Positions 47,449-60,674 of a DNA stretch of 64,000 nt are shown piece by piece. The notes below the pieces were generated by a model that saw only the letters and a program-made list of their open reading frames with translations, was not told where the DNA came from and searched no databases. Origin of the DNA: Echinometra lucunter (lineage: Eukaryota; Echinodermata; Echinoidea; Camarodonta; Echinometridae); the NCBI GenBank assembly GCA_029962745.1, contig CM057154.1, positions 20,526,857 through 20,590,856 of the forward strand, given 5' to 3'. Position numbers and translations under genes: made by a program. Position 1 is the first letter of the stretch. Each line of letters starts with the position of its first letter.

Positions 47449-48965
47449 CCTGTGACCCCATTGTCAAAAACAACTTCAGCTGTGCAATTTACCCCTGAAA
47501 AGTCTGATGTAATTTCCATATTCCTTTCAGATATACCATTTTCATTCTTAACAGTGACATATATGTGAAGAGGTATAATACAGATTTTTTTTTGTAATCC
47601 ATTTTCATTTCTTAATGCAGATATTTATTTTCATTTATAACAAAAGTAATGGTCCAACTTTTACCATTTGCTATATCTGGGCTTATTTCCTAAAACATTT
47701 GGGATTAATTTAAGCAAAACACATCAAAGGAATGATTTTGTAATACTTCAGTAATACAATTGATCACAGTTCATAAAGACTGGTATGGACAAGAGGTTTA
47801 AAGAGATGTGCTTTCCTTGACTTGATGTGTGCCCCAAACTAAAGAAAAATTTGACAATTTAGCACAGGCGCCGAAGGTATTTTTGAATATTTCAACATGC
47901 TTTGAACATCAAAGGTAAAGTGCATTAATGGCAAGTTCCTGTGATGTGAATTTGTGAATTTTTTGCTAACTTTTCAACAGAGAAAGTCATGATAGGCAAT
48001 GCGTGTAGTTTATTTATCTTTCAGTGTGAGTTTGTTTCGTGATTGAGTCTTTTCATTCTCCACAAGCATGCATGTTCATGAATTTGATTTGATATGCATG
48101 GTAGGTATTACTACTTAGAGTACATTGTTGCACTGTTTGATAGAAGGTATTCTTCCTTGTAACATGGTAAGAGAAAAAGGAAGCACAGATTATGATGTGA
48201 AAGAGAAAGAAAGATGGTGATCTCTGTTTGAAATGTTTTTGTGACTGTGTAGTTGCACAGATTCAGTTCTGCAGGAGTTCTGCTTTGATTTTCTGTTGTC
48301 AAGAAGTAAATGTTAGGAGTATATTTCTGTTTACAATCTACCATCTAAATGCTACTTCCTGTAGGAGAGCTTGTAGTTCATAATTTGCAATGTTTGAATT
48401 ATTGTATAATGATATCAGATTTATGGGATTTGCTGCATTGATACCATTCCTTCCAGGCCTCATGAAAAAAAAAAAGTAAAGAGGTACAGCTTAAAAGGTT
48501 ATGTACAGTTTTGGAAAGCCCTCAAAGACTGTTTGTCAGATTTCTTTGATGTTACTAGCTGGTCAGCAGCAAGATACTACTGTTAAGTCTTTTCCTCTTC
48601 CAGTTGAACATTAAAGGGATTGCTTAACTTTGTCTCCTTTCCAAAAAAAAGAGTGGTGACTTGGCTAATGCAGCCATCATAATTTCAAACATTATGGTCA
48701 TACAGGAATCGACATGATTTTGCAGGCCAATCACGCATCTACTTATCAAGATATTTATGATTATAGATTTATATTTCATAGGTGTGAGAGGCAAGAAGTA
48801 GTAGTATTTTGATCTCGGGTCAGCGATGTAAAATTTCAGCAATGTCGATGTGCATCACACAGTGCCTGCACACATGTAAAACCAATAAGGGTTCTGTTTA
48901 AGCATCACAAAGTGCTGTGATTGTTGTGTGTGGAGAGGTCAGGGTGTAGGGGTCTTAGAATAGGC

Positions 48966-49239
48966 CGTCACTATGAACATGACAGACAAAGAAAGTGGAC
49001 AAAATAAACAAGTCCTCATTCTACCCTTCACAATGGTTCTGGTAGTCAAAAGAACATCCCTTCACGGCTATTATGTTTAATCAGTAGTTCCAGGTGAATA
49101 TGCATGTTACACCTGTTCCACATATTTTAGATAATAGCCGTGAAGGGATGTTCTTTTGACTACCATAACCATTGTGAAGGGTAGAATGAGGGGTTGTTTA
49201 TTTTGTCCGCTTTCTTTGTCCGTCATGTTCATAGTGCGT
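48966..49239. mobile_element. CACTA-ended palindromic MITE, copy 3
   Basis: 268 bp element 48969-49236, CACTATGAACATGACAG ... CATGTTCATAGTG, flanked by CGT at 48966-48968 and 49237-49239. It lies within the predicted 3' UTR, where it would form a long RNA hairpin. Confidence 0.92.
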
Positions 49240-51363
49240 TACATAACGTTCCTTTCAGATATTTACACAAAAATTCACCAGAAATCATGAATGGAATATC
49301 ACATGATCTCACATGTGTGTCATTTTATGCAAGGTGGGTAATGTAAGACTATATTTATTCAGTTTCATGCCAATTCTCTATTGTGCTACCATAACTGTAC
49401 ATGAGCAAATTCGAGAAAAAAGCACTGTTTGATATCAAGGTTGCTAAAAATCTTCAATTTGGAATGTTGATGTATGCTGCAATTATGTGTTTAAGTGCTA
49501 TTATTTTTTTTTTTACTGTTGATGACTTTCCCATCAACCTCTTTTGAAATGCCCTTTGCACAAGTTATTACAATGCATAGCAAGAGTTAAACATCTACAG
49601 CTCTATGACCTGATGATATTAAATAGTGTAGCCGTGTGACGGCACATATCTGTGTGAATTAGATGTAATCGTGTTGCACATACTTTTTGAAATCAGCATT
49701 GTAGTACTTCTTTTTTCAGCAACACTATAATTTTGTCCATTTTATTTCACTATGGAATCTTTTTGAAATTCAAGCACTTGTTGATGTGAGTGCATTCTGA
49801 AGACTTTTTATTTTTTGTCTTGTATTGAAGAGAAATTTCAGCTGCCAGACCGCTGCACTTGACATCCAAAGTGCTGATAGTCAGACAATTTGTGTAAGTG
49901 GTGGAAGTACAAAATTAAACTCTACATCTCAAATGGAAATCCTATTTTTGAAAAATATTTATATGTTAAATAGAAATCCTCTTTTACGACAGTTATGAAT
50001 TTTCCTTGGAAAATGACAACAGCAAAATCCAAAGCAATTTTTATGTATAGATATTGTATTCATCGGTGCATCTCTGTTCCTGGCGTAGTATACACATGAT
50101 CAGGAAATTTGTAACATGTTGCATGGTATTTGGTCTGATTTAACCACACTTTTCATAGTCATAGCATCAGTTATCTCCAATTTGATAATTTCCAGTAGGT
50201 TAGATTGTGGTATATGTCATCTGTCAGTAATGCTTAATCTATTCAGATTATACTTTCCAGCAAACTTTGCAAATTGAGTTGGTAAGTTGCGTCAATGTTG
50301 TGTCACAAGCTGATTTCGTATTAACTATGCAGCATGAGGACTTGAAACCATGAAAATTCCCTTTTCATTTCAGGAATCTCCTTATACATGTATCAGGGTA
50401 AGAAAAAGAAAAAGAAGGGGGGGGGGGGGAAGCACACATGCATGAAACCTGGGACCAGCAAAAACTTACGTTTTGTCTGCTCTTTATAACGAGTTTCCAC
50501 TGCATACTGATTTGATATTGGTAGAATGATCAATGTATATCATTACACAACTTCAGAATATATTGGTATGAACTCTCAAAGGTGCTATAGAGGCCTAACT
50601 GAAAATGATTTTTTTTTTTGGGGGGGGGGGGATGGCATTTTACGAAAGTGCTCACTCCTGTCTTAATCATGATATTCATTGATGGAAAAAAGAAAAATTA
50701 AAGAACTAGTAAAGAGAATTTAGGGTATATTTTGGTGTATTTTGAAATTTCCTTTGGTAAATGTGAAGAGGTTTAAGGCATATTTGTATTCATGGTTACA
50801 CATCTTTGCACATGGTTAAAGAGACTGAAATAATGATGGAAAAGAACCTTATTTCTGTCGACTGATCGGTCCTTCTGTATTAAGTCTATGGGATTATAAG
50901 AATTCACTAGTCGATGGGATACATTACAACTTTTTGTTTGAGAAAAGTGAATGGATTTGCGTAGGTTAAAGACTTTAATCTGCGTTTATTTATCTTCTGA
51001 TGTTGAATTGCCACTATAATTCTGCCCGTAGGGTCTACCGGTACTTCAATTTCACCTGTGTGGTCTTTGAGCAGCTACTTTAGATCCAACAGAAATCATC
51101 TTGGCTTACAAACTAGTAAAGGTGGTTGAGCAATGGTGTTGGGCATTGGCATCCTACATCAGTTCTGATATCTGCCTAAGCAGAAAAGGATTTTATACCA
51201 ACGGTTTACTAGGAAAGATCATTTTGTGTTACCGTTATGAATTGGATATGGAAATGTACATTGGGATTTTTCCCCAAATCTTTGTAGATTTCTTGTGATA
51301 ATCATAATGTACAGTATTTTTGTTGTCATGAAATGACTCTTTGTATGTACAGTGTATTTTGGT

Positions 51364-51369
51364 AATAAA
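51364..51369 (+). terminator. HCFC1R1: AATAAA polyadenylation signal, HCFC1R1-like gene
   Basis: AATAAA followed by a TG/T-rich region (GGTCTGTGTGGGTTATTTTTGTG), which is the usual downstream element composition. Confidence 0.55.
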
Positions 51370-52003
51370 AGTAAATGTTTAATGTGACAGGTATGGTCTG
51401 TGTGGGTTATTTTTGTGAAGAGTCGGTATGGGCAGTTTGATTTCTGGGAGGAGGGGAAGGATAAGACTGTCTCAGTCTTTGGATGTCAGTTTGGGAAAAT
51501 ATCATAGTGGAAATGTCCCATGAAGAGGATTACTCTTCAAATGCCCTCAGAAACCCAAATATGACCAAAAAAAACCTCGAGTGTTGAACATTTGTGTGTA
51601 GTCCCATATACCCGTTTCTGTGTGCAGTGCATGTGGTTTTCAACAAGATGAGTCGATTTCTTATTGTGATGATTTTGAAACCTTGAGGTATCAATTTGTA
51701 TTACTACTTAAACCTTTCCCAACTTCTTTGCAACAGTTTCCTTTTACACTGTAATTGCATGACTAGAACTCTTACGGTAGTTTATCAATTCAGTCAAATC
51801 GCCATTTTTTCCCATTGTATCCAATGTGTCTGCTCTTTATCAAGACCAGAACTGAAAACTTATGATATACTTTTTCAGTTTACAACAAATGGGAGAGATT
51901 TCCACAAATAAGTCAGAGTCTAAAAGCCAATCTGCCAATTCGAGATTCCCAACATTTTGCTAATCTAAAGTTCTAAACTGTTGTATTCTCAACTCCTATG
52001 GCT

Positions 52004-52664
52004 CCATTCCACTATCGTGATCTGGATGCTGATCTCTCCCGATCTATCAAATTGGTGGAGAGCAGCAAAAGCATACAGGGGTCACTTTTAATCGGTAGCA
52101 TCAGGGCAGCAGCATTGTGAGAACACAGAAGAAATGGGTAGTTGTTCAGATCGGCAAGAAATTTTGAACATGTTCAAAACTTCATCACGATCTTCCCAAT
52201 CAAAATTCATCCAAAAGCAAGTGGAAGGAACGTAACTACAGTGTAAACACAGCGGAGTGAGCATAGTAAGGTCTTTCTCAGCATTGTGACAGCGGCACCA
52301 GAGGTCCAGAGCAGGATATGTCGACGACATGCAGTGTGGACATAGACGCTGCTGTGGTCCCGCTGCTGCTCCGCTCTACCCCGATCTAATGACGACTTTC
52401 CCGCTGTTACCGATCTTACTACACGCTCCCCTCTCTTACTATAATTAAGACGGGTTACTACAATGCTCTCAATATATTTCATTCCTGCTTTAACTACGCC
52501 GTTTCCACTTTAGCTAGATCACATCGGCTAAATCATTCATGAATTCCGTCTCCGTGCCAAGAGAAAATCGCTAAGTATTGGGTCCAGATTGGTCGATTTT
52601 TACCCGATCTTCAACGGACCTGAAAAAATGGTCAAATCGTAGCTAGAGCGGCGTAGTGGAATGG
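52004..52664. mobile_element. MITE with CCATTCCACTA ends
   Basis: CCATTCCACTATCG at 52004 and CGGCGTAGTGGAATGG ending 52664 are near inverse. The interior holds several CCGATCT/AGATCGG-type words. It lies in the short gap between the two convergent genes. No clear target duplication. Confidence 0.6.
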
Positions 52665-52854
52665 GGGGGGGGGGGTTTATATTTGTCCCAATTCTTTTCA
52701 AAACTTTTACCGGTCTATTTGTGATATTTATTTGCTTTCATCACAGCTGTCAAGTTGCAGAGGTTGAACTGCCCTTCAGTTGGCTCTGAATTCATCTCCA
52801 CGGCTCAGAAGAGAAACAACAAATATGTGTACAGTGTAGTACTGCATTATGGAG

Positions 52855-52860
52855 TTTATT
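52855..52860 (-). terminator. MZT2: AATAAA polyadenylation signal for MZT2
   Basis: TTTATT on the plus strand, i.e. AATAAA on the minus strand, about 670 bp beyond the MZT2 stop. The convergent neighbour's signal is about 1.5 kb away. Confidence 0.6.
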
Positions 52861-53530
52861 ATATAAAACATTAAATACATAGATCAATAAAGCATCTTGC
52901 CAGGTGTTTGACCAAGGCACACCAAAAGCAAATATAACGAAGGCATATTACATGATTCACATCTGATAGAACATTCTCAGCAGTCCACGTCTAGCTGTAG
53001 CCTTTGCTCCAAACAATATGCCAATTTCTTCAAGAAATACCAGTATATGTACATGTACATGCACTGGGTTTAAAGTGAGGTGTTTCAATAAAATTTCTCA
53101 ATACCATTTCTAATCCATCTATTCTTTAAAAAAAAAATCATGTAGCTCCTCTAACATGGATCAATCGTTAAGTCTGAAACCAAACAACAGCATACATCTC
53201 CTCAAATCCCCTTTCAAGAATTGAGATTATGGTTCTAATATTTGTTCAACAAATCTCAATATTTCAGAAAAAACATCCTATCCTGTGATACCAGAGAGTG
53301 ACTTTTAATCTAGAGCCTGGTTGCAGCACAGTATCCATAAGGTACACTGTATTCTCATCATGTTCCTGTGTTGTGCTGCATTCAAGCCAATGTGCCATTG
53401 GAGACTTGTCTGACTCCAGATCCTGTCCTTAGATTTCCTAGATTCTAGTGCACAAACAGCTTTTCTCAAGTTCATGTCTTCTAAAAGTATTTTCATTAAG
53501 TCCTTGCTTTAGTTACCATAACACATTTCA

Positions 53531-53867
53531 TTATGTTCTTGTGCTACTCGAAGTCTTCACTAGCTTGGACCTTCCACTGGCATCACTTTGAAGACTTGTC
53601 GCACTCCTGGATCCTCCCTTAGTACTCCTGGAAGAACTTGACCCTCCACTCACAGCTGAGTGGGACGCCGACCGCTTGACAAGGCTGTGGCCAGGATAGG
53701 TCCCTGTACCAGTTCCAGGGAGGTCCGAACTGGAAGCAGAGGATCGAGCTGTCATCGAGGGGGTCGGAGTGGGAGCTGTGACAGTTCCTTTAGGGTTGAC
53801 CATTGACTTCAGCATCTGGACGATAGCAATGGGCGAGACATTCATCTTCAGAAGATTCATGATGATC
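53531..53867 (-). CDS. MZT2: MZT2 last coding exon
   Basis: Acceptor AACCAG at 53870-53868. Encodes RIIMNLLKMNVSPIAIVQML through SSSTRT and TAA at 53533-53531. Confidence 0.92.
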
Positions 53868-54259
53868 CTGGTTTAGTATAGAGAAGCAAATTAACACTTT
53901 GTTATTCCGAGCAAGCAGTTGCTTCTTAAACTGAATTCCTGGCAAATGAAATATTAAGGAAGAAGATGAAAAACAAATTGTTGAAAGCATTAGTACTATC
54001 CAACTTAAGAAAGCTGGCAATATATTTAGGTCTCAAAGATGCATGCTACAAATTATCAGTTCCCCGGATATTGAGATTATTTCTAGAGCATGGAGAATAC
54101 AAAGACTTGTGTTGTGTACCTGTATACAGCTGGGCTCATCTCGATCCCTGCCAAGCAGCAAAGCTCATATAACTCCTGCTCATCCTTATTCAGAGCATCC
54201 TTGGCTCTCTTCCCTACTATAGAATACTTGTAGGACTGACTTGTGCGCTGAGATGTCAT
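53531..54259 (-). CDS. MZT2: Mitotic-spindle organizing protein 2 (MOZART2), two coding exons
   Basis: Coding exons 54259-54120 and 53867-53531 join in phase 2 (AG|G) to give 477 nt and 158 residues, the same length as human MZT2. MOZART2 is a small subunit of the gamma-tubulin ring complex at centrosomes and spindles. The helical core is clear: KDEQELYELCCLAGIEMSPA then MNLLKMNVSPIAIVQMLKSM (human LVDLLKLNVAPLAVFQMLKSM). The C-terminal half is a Ser/Thr-rich disordered tail (HSLVKRSASHSAVSGGSSSS), as in vertebrates, and a likely phosphorylation target. A non-coding upstream exon is likely: the exon carrying the start begins at an acceptor (CTCTCTGCAG) at 54295. One candidate donor for it is GAGAAG|GTGAGG near 56735. 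Confidence 0.93.
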
Positions 54260-54294
54260 CTTGGTTGGAAGCCTTGGCAAAGAGGAGTGATGAT
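54120..54294 (-). CDS. MZT2: MZT2 exon with start codon (35 nt 5' UTR plus 140 nt coding)
   Basis: Begins after CTGCAG (54297-54295), ATG at 54259-54257, ends at donor CAG|GTACAC (54119). Encodes MTSQRTSQSYKYSIVGKRAK through SPAVY. Confidence 0.88.
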
Positions 54295-55650
54295 CTGCAG
54301 AGAGGTGCAAAATAATATTTTGAGTTGAACTATGATAACAAGTTATAAGTTCAGAAGTTTGTAAAAGTTGGAAAGGCCAATAATATTCTTCCAAACCCAT
54401 AGAACTATCTGTATGTCGAGTGTGTCAAGATTGGCATCGGTCAAATCTGAATGTGTAAAATTACCACAGAAATCAGCAAAATTCGTGGAAAAATATTTTT
54501 TTTTTGCAAATTAGGATGATAACAATCCTATCTTCATACAATTCCTTCAACTGGATCTTGATAACCTTGATCAAGTGAAAATTTTCATGAGCTCAGGAGC
54601 ACTACTGTCAGCAACTACCCCCGTATTGACTATATCGGTCTAAGGTTATTTACCCATGCATAGTGTGTGTCCCCAACCCCTTCCATGCCATGAGTAGCTG
54701 GCTAGCCCCTGCTCTTTTATTTTTAGATTTGTTCAAAGTGCCAGTCGACTTTTATTGTAGACCAAAAGCTTGTCTCTGGTATTGACAGTTGTTCCACTGA
54801 GACTATGTCTGGCTCCAATGACTGCCTCCATGCAGAGACTGAAGTGCTTTGTATGGCATAGTATGGGGTAGTATAAATGAAGATGAATGAGATGCCATGC
54901 TGATTTTTCACCCGTTAATGTCTTCAGCATGTATAGTTTGGCTTATTTTGTAAACATTATCTATTCACAAAATGTAGTTGATTTACAATAACTATTGTAT
55001 TCTTCTCCCAGACTTTAAATGAAAGAAAGACATATTGTCATGAGGAAACAAAGGACAGGAACAGCATCATCTAATTTGACAATTAAACCATAACAAATCT
55101 AGAAAAACTTTGTTTGCCAGATTCCAGTGAAAAACAGTTGTAATCCCCATTCCCCCTTATGGCTTTATGCTGCATAGTGTACCATGTGTGATCTACAATG
55201 TAGAGAAGGTGGATAAATGCCCAATTTATCAAAAATTTCCCCAGAGCAGAATTTTTTTTCTACTTTTATTCATTAATTTATTACTATTATTACATGTATT
55301 ATTATTATTGTAAGAGTCTATTCATTTATTTATTTATATTTTTTTTTTTAGCTGGAAGAGCCTTGGCCCTTGCCCTCCACTTTCACAATACAGTACAGAG
55401 TAGAATCTAGCAAAGACAAGTCAAAGTGCAATTTCACCAACAAAGGAGTCATTTCAAGTTGAAAACAACAAACTGATTTTACATTGCCACGCTAAGCTCT
55501 GGCCAAGTGCTAAGGCCCAAGCTAGGCTAGGCCTAGGATATGAACACTCATCCCGTGTACTCAGTTAGTGATTACCCTCATCCCGAGTTACCAATATGGG
55601 TATGGTGAAATTAAGTGATCGCACCTCTACTCCAGCCAGGCTCTAATTGA

Positions 55651-56019
55651 GTCATCGCCACCGGCGAAAAATCCGTTTTGAGGAGGGGGGGGGGGGGTGA
55701 TCACCTTTTTTGCTGATTTTTTTCCCGTGAACTCACACTTATACGCACACACATTCACCCGCGCACACCCCCACACACGTATATTATTATAATAAAAATA
55801 ACCACTTTTGTGGTTTTTAAGAGCATTTCAAACGAAAATTCCACAATATGATTGTCATTATCGACATTTTCATAAAAAAATTCACGAACTGATTAATTGC
55901 AATATAATTTTTTTCCTTAAAATGATGGGGGGATATTTTTACACGCCATCCCCCCCTCTCGAAAAAGTGTGGGGGGATATATCCCCCATCCTCCCGGGAT
56001 ATACGCCAATGGTCATCGC
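55651..56019. mobile_element. hAT-like MITE (GGCGTAAATCC family), complete
   Basis: 353 bp element 55659-56011 with ends CACCGGCGAAAAATCC and GGGATATACGCCAATG, and the perfect octamer GTCATCGC at 55651-55658 and 56012-56019. It has subterminal G runs and the same CGCCATCCCCCCCTCTC block as 25940 and 37790. Confidence 0.93.
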
Positions 56020-56365
56020 ATCGATTCCGCCATGAATGCGCTGTGTGTACGTATGCTGCCATTACTCGTTTGAGCTCAGTCAGAGCATGAGAGCAGCAAA
56101 TTAAATGAGACTGAAATTATCCCGTCAACCTGGTAGTGCCTAGTGGTCATGGTGGTAATTAGGGTAGACACCAATTTTAAATAGGCCTATTAAATGCTCC
56201 AAAAACAAATACAAATGTTGTCAGCAGAATCAAGGACAAGGTCAAGGGATAAGGCCGGCATGATAATGATGTTGTAATGTAATTGTAAGTAATGTGCTGG
56301 TACTAGGCCTAGGCCTAGAATCTAAGTGAAATTCTAATTTTCCTTCTTAAGTTAAGTTCTTTAGG

Positions 56366-56475
56366 TCAATGAAGGGAAAGACTTCCTTTTGCGACAGCCA
56401 CCCAAACATGCTAACGAATAAAGCACACCATGCAAGTTGGGTGGCTGTCGCAAAAGGAAGTCTTGCCCAATGTAG
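56366..56475. repeat. MZT2: Compact hairpin element upstream of MZT2
   Basis: AAGACTTCCTTTTGCGACAG (from 56378) and its inverse CTGTCGCAAAAGGAAGTCTT (to 56464) are perfect arms with a loop of about 35 nt. Flanking CAATGAAG and CAATGTAG match at seven of eight and may be a target duplication. Confidence 0.75.
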
Positions 56476-57411
56476 TTTAGACTACGTCGACTGATCGTGT
56501 GGCTGAATTGTTTCTACGTACGGGTGGATATGAACAGTCATACGTAAAAATCAATACGTGGGACCCGTATGTGAGATCACAATGTTTACAATTCTACAGA
56601 AATTCCCAGAGACTTTAAAAAAAAAAAATCATACCACAGTGAATAGTTCTATAAAGCTTTCATAATTTGTCCAAATATGAACAATCTTTAAACCGCGTAA
56701 CAAGAGAACAGACGATCATTCACCTCACCTTCTCAACTGAATATCCGAGCCAAAATGTCATTAGGATTGGTCAACAACTAATTGATTCAAAAGTAAAATA
56801 AAGTGCCAATATTCAGTATTTTATTTTTTTCATAAAGTTTTATATTTTTTTTAAATTTAAAATATATATAAAATTACGAGGAATATATGTAAATTTTATA
56901 TATTACATATTCATCATTTAAATCATCAACATGTCAGAAATTGGCCACCGCCTTTCTCGAGTTGGGGATCTTGGACATATCGGCCACAATTATTTCAACC
57001 TCATACAACCTCAAACGTTTCCTCATATTATCTTCAGTCGGTCTCCAGAAGGCCTATGGTATTAATGTGGTAGCAATAATACCGTGAGATCTAATTGTGT
57101 CATTCTGCTTTATCAGTGATACTTATAACTGACCTTTTCTAAAATTTAAATCTGCTTTTCCTCTCAAATAAATCTCATTTCTATGATTTCCTAAATCCTC
57201 AGGAATTTCTTGAAACCATACAACCAACTGGCAACTGGTAGTTGCTCAAAAGTTCCGTGGTTAAAATGATTTGGCAGTATATTCCTCATTTCATCCTTCG
57301 CCTTTCTCAATTCTAGTTACTGCTTCTCAAAAGTAACTAGAAAAAAATACTCTCTGTTAAAAATTAAAAAAAACTAATTAGAGATAGAATAAAAGAAATT
57401 CCTTTTTTGTG

Positions 57412-57466
57412 AACAATAATAATAATAATAGTAATAATAATAATAATGATAATAATAATAATAATG

Positions 57467-57506
<40 letters not shown>

Positions 57507-57550
57507 TAATAATAATTCTTATAATTATTGTTGTTATTATTATTATCATT
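57412..57550. repeat. (AAT)n microsatellite
   Basis: Nearly pure AAT/ATA trinucleotide repeat with a few GAT changes. Confidence 0.97.
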
Positions 57551-57588
57551 AAACACGGTTAAGAGTTATATACATATACACACACGCA

Positions 57589-57590
<2 letters not shown>

Positions 57591-57643
<53 letters not shown>
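57591..57643. repeat. (TA)n microsatellite
   Basis: Uninterrupted TA dinucleotides, preceded by a short CACACGCACG stretch. Confidence 0.97.
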
Positions 57644-57650
<7 letters not shown>

Positions 57651-58839
57651 AACACATACCAAACTGTTTCCAATACAGTGTGCACTGAATGCATTTCAAT
57701 GAAATCCAATCTTTCTTTTGAGTCTCTTCACTGGCCTACCTGAAAAACCGCGTCAGGGGTCGTCAGGGGAGGGGGGGGGCAAGCGACCCATTTTCTCTTT
57801 CTCTCTTTCTCCCTTTCTCTCCCTCTCTTTTTTAAAAGTCATTTGACGCTCTTCCGTTCTACTCCCCTCCCTTGCCCCCTGTAATCCTAGTGCTTCTCTT
57901 CACTTCTTCCTCTCTATCTTATAATTAAGATAGTTTAGCCTATTACTTTTTTACCACTTTTTGCAGCTACGGTTAGCGTCAATTCATGACGGTCAGTAAC
58001 AAGTGACGGACCGTTCTTGTCCGTTCTGGAAAGTCATGCTGACGTAGTAACGGTATTAGACCGTACAAGACCGTCTTTCTTTTGCTTCTCTTCTTTTCTC
58101 CTTTCTCTCTTATACAGGTAGCTCAGCCTGTTATCATGCACTGTTTGAAAGAGAACACCTTATACAAAGTGTCTAACGACCTCTCCTACCGGAAATCCAT
58201 TTCCAGGCATAAAAACTTTTGTTTTTTTATCGTGGAAACACGGCAAGAAAAATAGGAACACGTTGTTTTGAATAAGATTTGCATTCCGAAACAACTGTCA
58301 GTTCCTGTCTGATAATGAGAAAGCACTTGTAACTTCACATAATGGCACATCCGGGCATAACAGTCAGCACTGACGTCAATCTGGGGGGGGGGGGGGCCAG
58401 CGGGACACCCCCCCCCCCCCCAATATTGACGGGTGGGGAACACAATAGGGCATGTCCCCCAAATTTTGGAAGCCTTGTATTTCTATTAAGCTTTAAAGGA
58501 AAACTGTTGATAAAGCACTAAGATAGGTTCTAGTCTATGATTTTGATAATTGCACTAATTATTATACATGTAGATCATCAACTATACCATGAGGAGATCG
58601 GCTAGGAATTTTGCACCTTCTCACTCTCCTGTCGATGTAGGCCTAAATCCTTGAAAATTCTTATCCGCTGTTGGAAACAATATACATGTATACAGTGTCT
58701 CCCTAAACCACGGACGTCAATCGGATGGGGACAGGAGGGCACAATTTTTTACGGACGGAGACACAATAGGGTATTTCCCCTAATTTTTTTGAAAAAAGAC
58801 ACCTGAAAAAGCTGATAGGGTATAAAGTCTCCTCACAGG

Positions 58840-59660
58840 AGCGGCGGAGTAGGGGACAGGAGCACTTTTAACTTTTAACACCCCCCCCCCCCCATGCTCC
58901 CCTTTTTACCCTTGAAAATGCCTCTTTTCAAACCTGTTCAGTGCACTTTTTTTGCTTACGAGGCCATTTTTCGTTTAGATAAAGTCACCCTTCTTAAATT
59001 TTACGACAGCACCGTTTTCCACCGGAAGCTGACCCTTTTCCCTTCTGAGAAGTGTGCCCTTTTTACTTCTATAAAATAATGTCCTTGAACTGAAATGTGA
59101 TGAGTCCCCCTTTGACTATTCTTTAAAAAAATCTAATTGTGTAATTCCCCTTCTGCTAAGTGCCCCCTTTCACCTGTGAAAAGTTTCCGATTGCACTTTG
59201 GAAATTGCCCCATATGAAATCTGATACATGCCTCAATTTTCTTCGGACGAATGCCCCTTTTCCTTTGTAAATTTGGTTTCTCCCATTTCTCTTTCATGTA
59301 CGTTCTATAGGTCTACGTGGCAAAAGTGGCCCTTTTGTTTTCTGATATATTTCTCTTTTCCATTCCAGCATGTTCCCTCTTCTTTTAATTTGATACATAA
59401 TACATGATTTCACAATACTATCGACTTTGATGTCTAATAAATGCCATTTCCTAATTATAAATAAATCCTCTACTCTGATTTGTGTCTTTTTTCACTATAC
59501 TGATGAGCGTCCACAGGTTCCGTTTTTATATTGCCCGTTTTCAGTGTGGCTTTCGTAATGAGTATTGCAATTTTCCTTCCGAAAAGCATAATAAGTCCCT
59601 TTTCAAATCTGATTATGTCCCTTTTGCGTCCGATTAGTGCCACCTTTCTATACCATTCCA
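58840..59660. repeat. Degenerate tandem array of roughly 30-35 bp CCCCTTTT units
   Basis: Successive segments begin with variants of TGCCCCTTTT (TGCTCCCCTTTTTA, TGCCTCTTTTC, GTGCCCTTTTTAC, GTGCCCCCTTTCACC, ATGCCCCTTTTCC, GTCCCTTTTGCG). Preceded by a G/C-rich block at 58380-58430. Confidence 0.6.
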
Positions 59661-60670
59661 GCTATGTTAATTATCCGTTTTTCACATCTAGTAAGTACGG
59701 CAAGTAACCACAGCAATATGCATGATATACCTAGCTGTAAATATCGGAGAAATTTCATATAAGAGCAGGTTCCCTTGTTATTAATCAATGTGTGAGGCAG
59801 TACAGTGGATCAGGAGGCAAGAGCTTAGCTTAGGGCACAAACATCCAAAATTGTAATAGGAACTAAATTGAAGCAATGCAGATATTTTCTCCTCCCCCCC
59901 CCAAAAAAAAATACAAAAACAAAAACAAAAACAAATCCTCGGATTTCAGGCATGGCATACCAAGTGTGTTGTAAATCTAAAGTCTTATCTATTCCCCAAT
60001 CAATGTTTCACTTTTGAAGATTTTTTTCTCTACTAGTATACATGGTATACGTCGTGATTACAGCTCAAATATGCACTGAAATTATGGCTTGGTCAATAGG
60101 GGAAAACTACAAGCTTCATTGATGAAAATAACAATAAGGAAGGACTTATGTCGAAAGGGTGCGTGCGCGGAGCGGGATTGGAGCGGGGAGGGAACGGGGA
60201 TGGCCGCACTTGTAGATTGCGGATACCCCAGGGAAATAAAACTGTTGTAAATTGTGCCTACGAAGACCGAGCTAACACGGAACGATAACGGAACATAAAA
60301 AGAAAAACAAACAAAAATACGAGGCGACAAGGAAAGGGAAAAAAGAAAAAATTAGAAAAGAGTAGGGCATCAAGACCGAAAAGGAGGTAATTTTAATAGT
60401 GATTCTAACGAGATAACTCTCCTTAAAATATTAAGAATAAATATGATTATGTCCAAAACTTTAATTACAAATCAAAAGGAAGTGGAGAATTTAGAAATCC
60501 AAAATCTTTATTCGAGTGTTTCCTTTTAAATACAAATCCAACTGAGTCATAAAACATCTCCTTATTTTTAAAGTAAAAACAACACAAGATCATTACTGAA
60601 TAGGACAGATAAAAGAAAAAATGGAATGAGAGAAAATTTAATTAAAAACTTGCTTCTTTGTCGAAAGGTA
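59661..60670. other. Intergenic DNA downstream of FUT8, nothing supported
   Basis: An 82-residue minus-strand frame at 60330-60082 has no splice signals, family motif or neighbours to support it. Confidence 0.5.
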
Positions 60671-60674
60671 ATAT

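Larger units (their letters stand above)
47449..51390 (+). other. HCFC1R1: Long 3' UTR of the HCFC1R1-like gene
   Basis: No further coding exon was seen. The first convincing polyadenylation signal is AATAAA at 51364-51369, giving a UTR of about 3.9 kb. It contains a CACTA MITE at 48969-49236 and G runs near 50416 and 50620. An earlier cleavage site cannot be excluded. Confidence 0.55.

Noticed and set aside
57364..57556. Poly-Ile and Asn/Tyr-rich frames
   Set aside because: Trinucleotide microsatellite.
60082..60330. 82-residue minus-strand frame
   Set aside because: No family motif, splice signals or repeat explanation; most likely chance.
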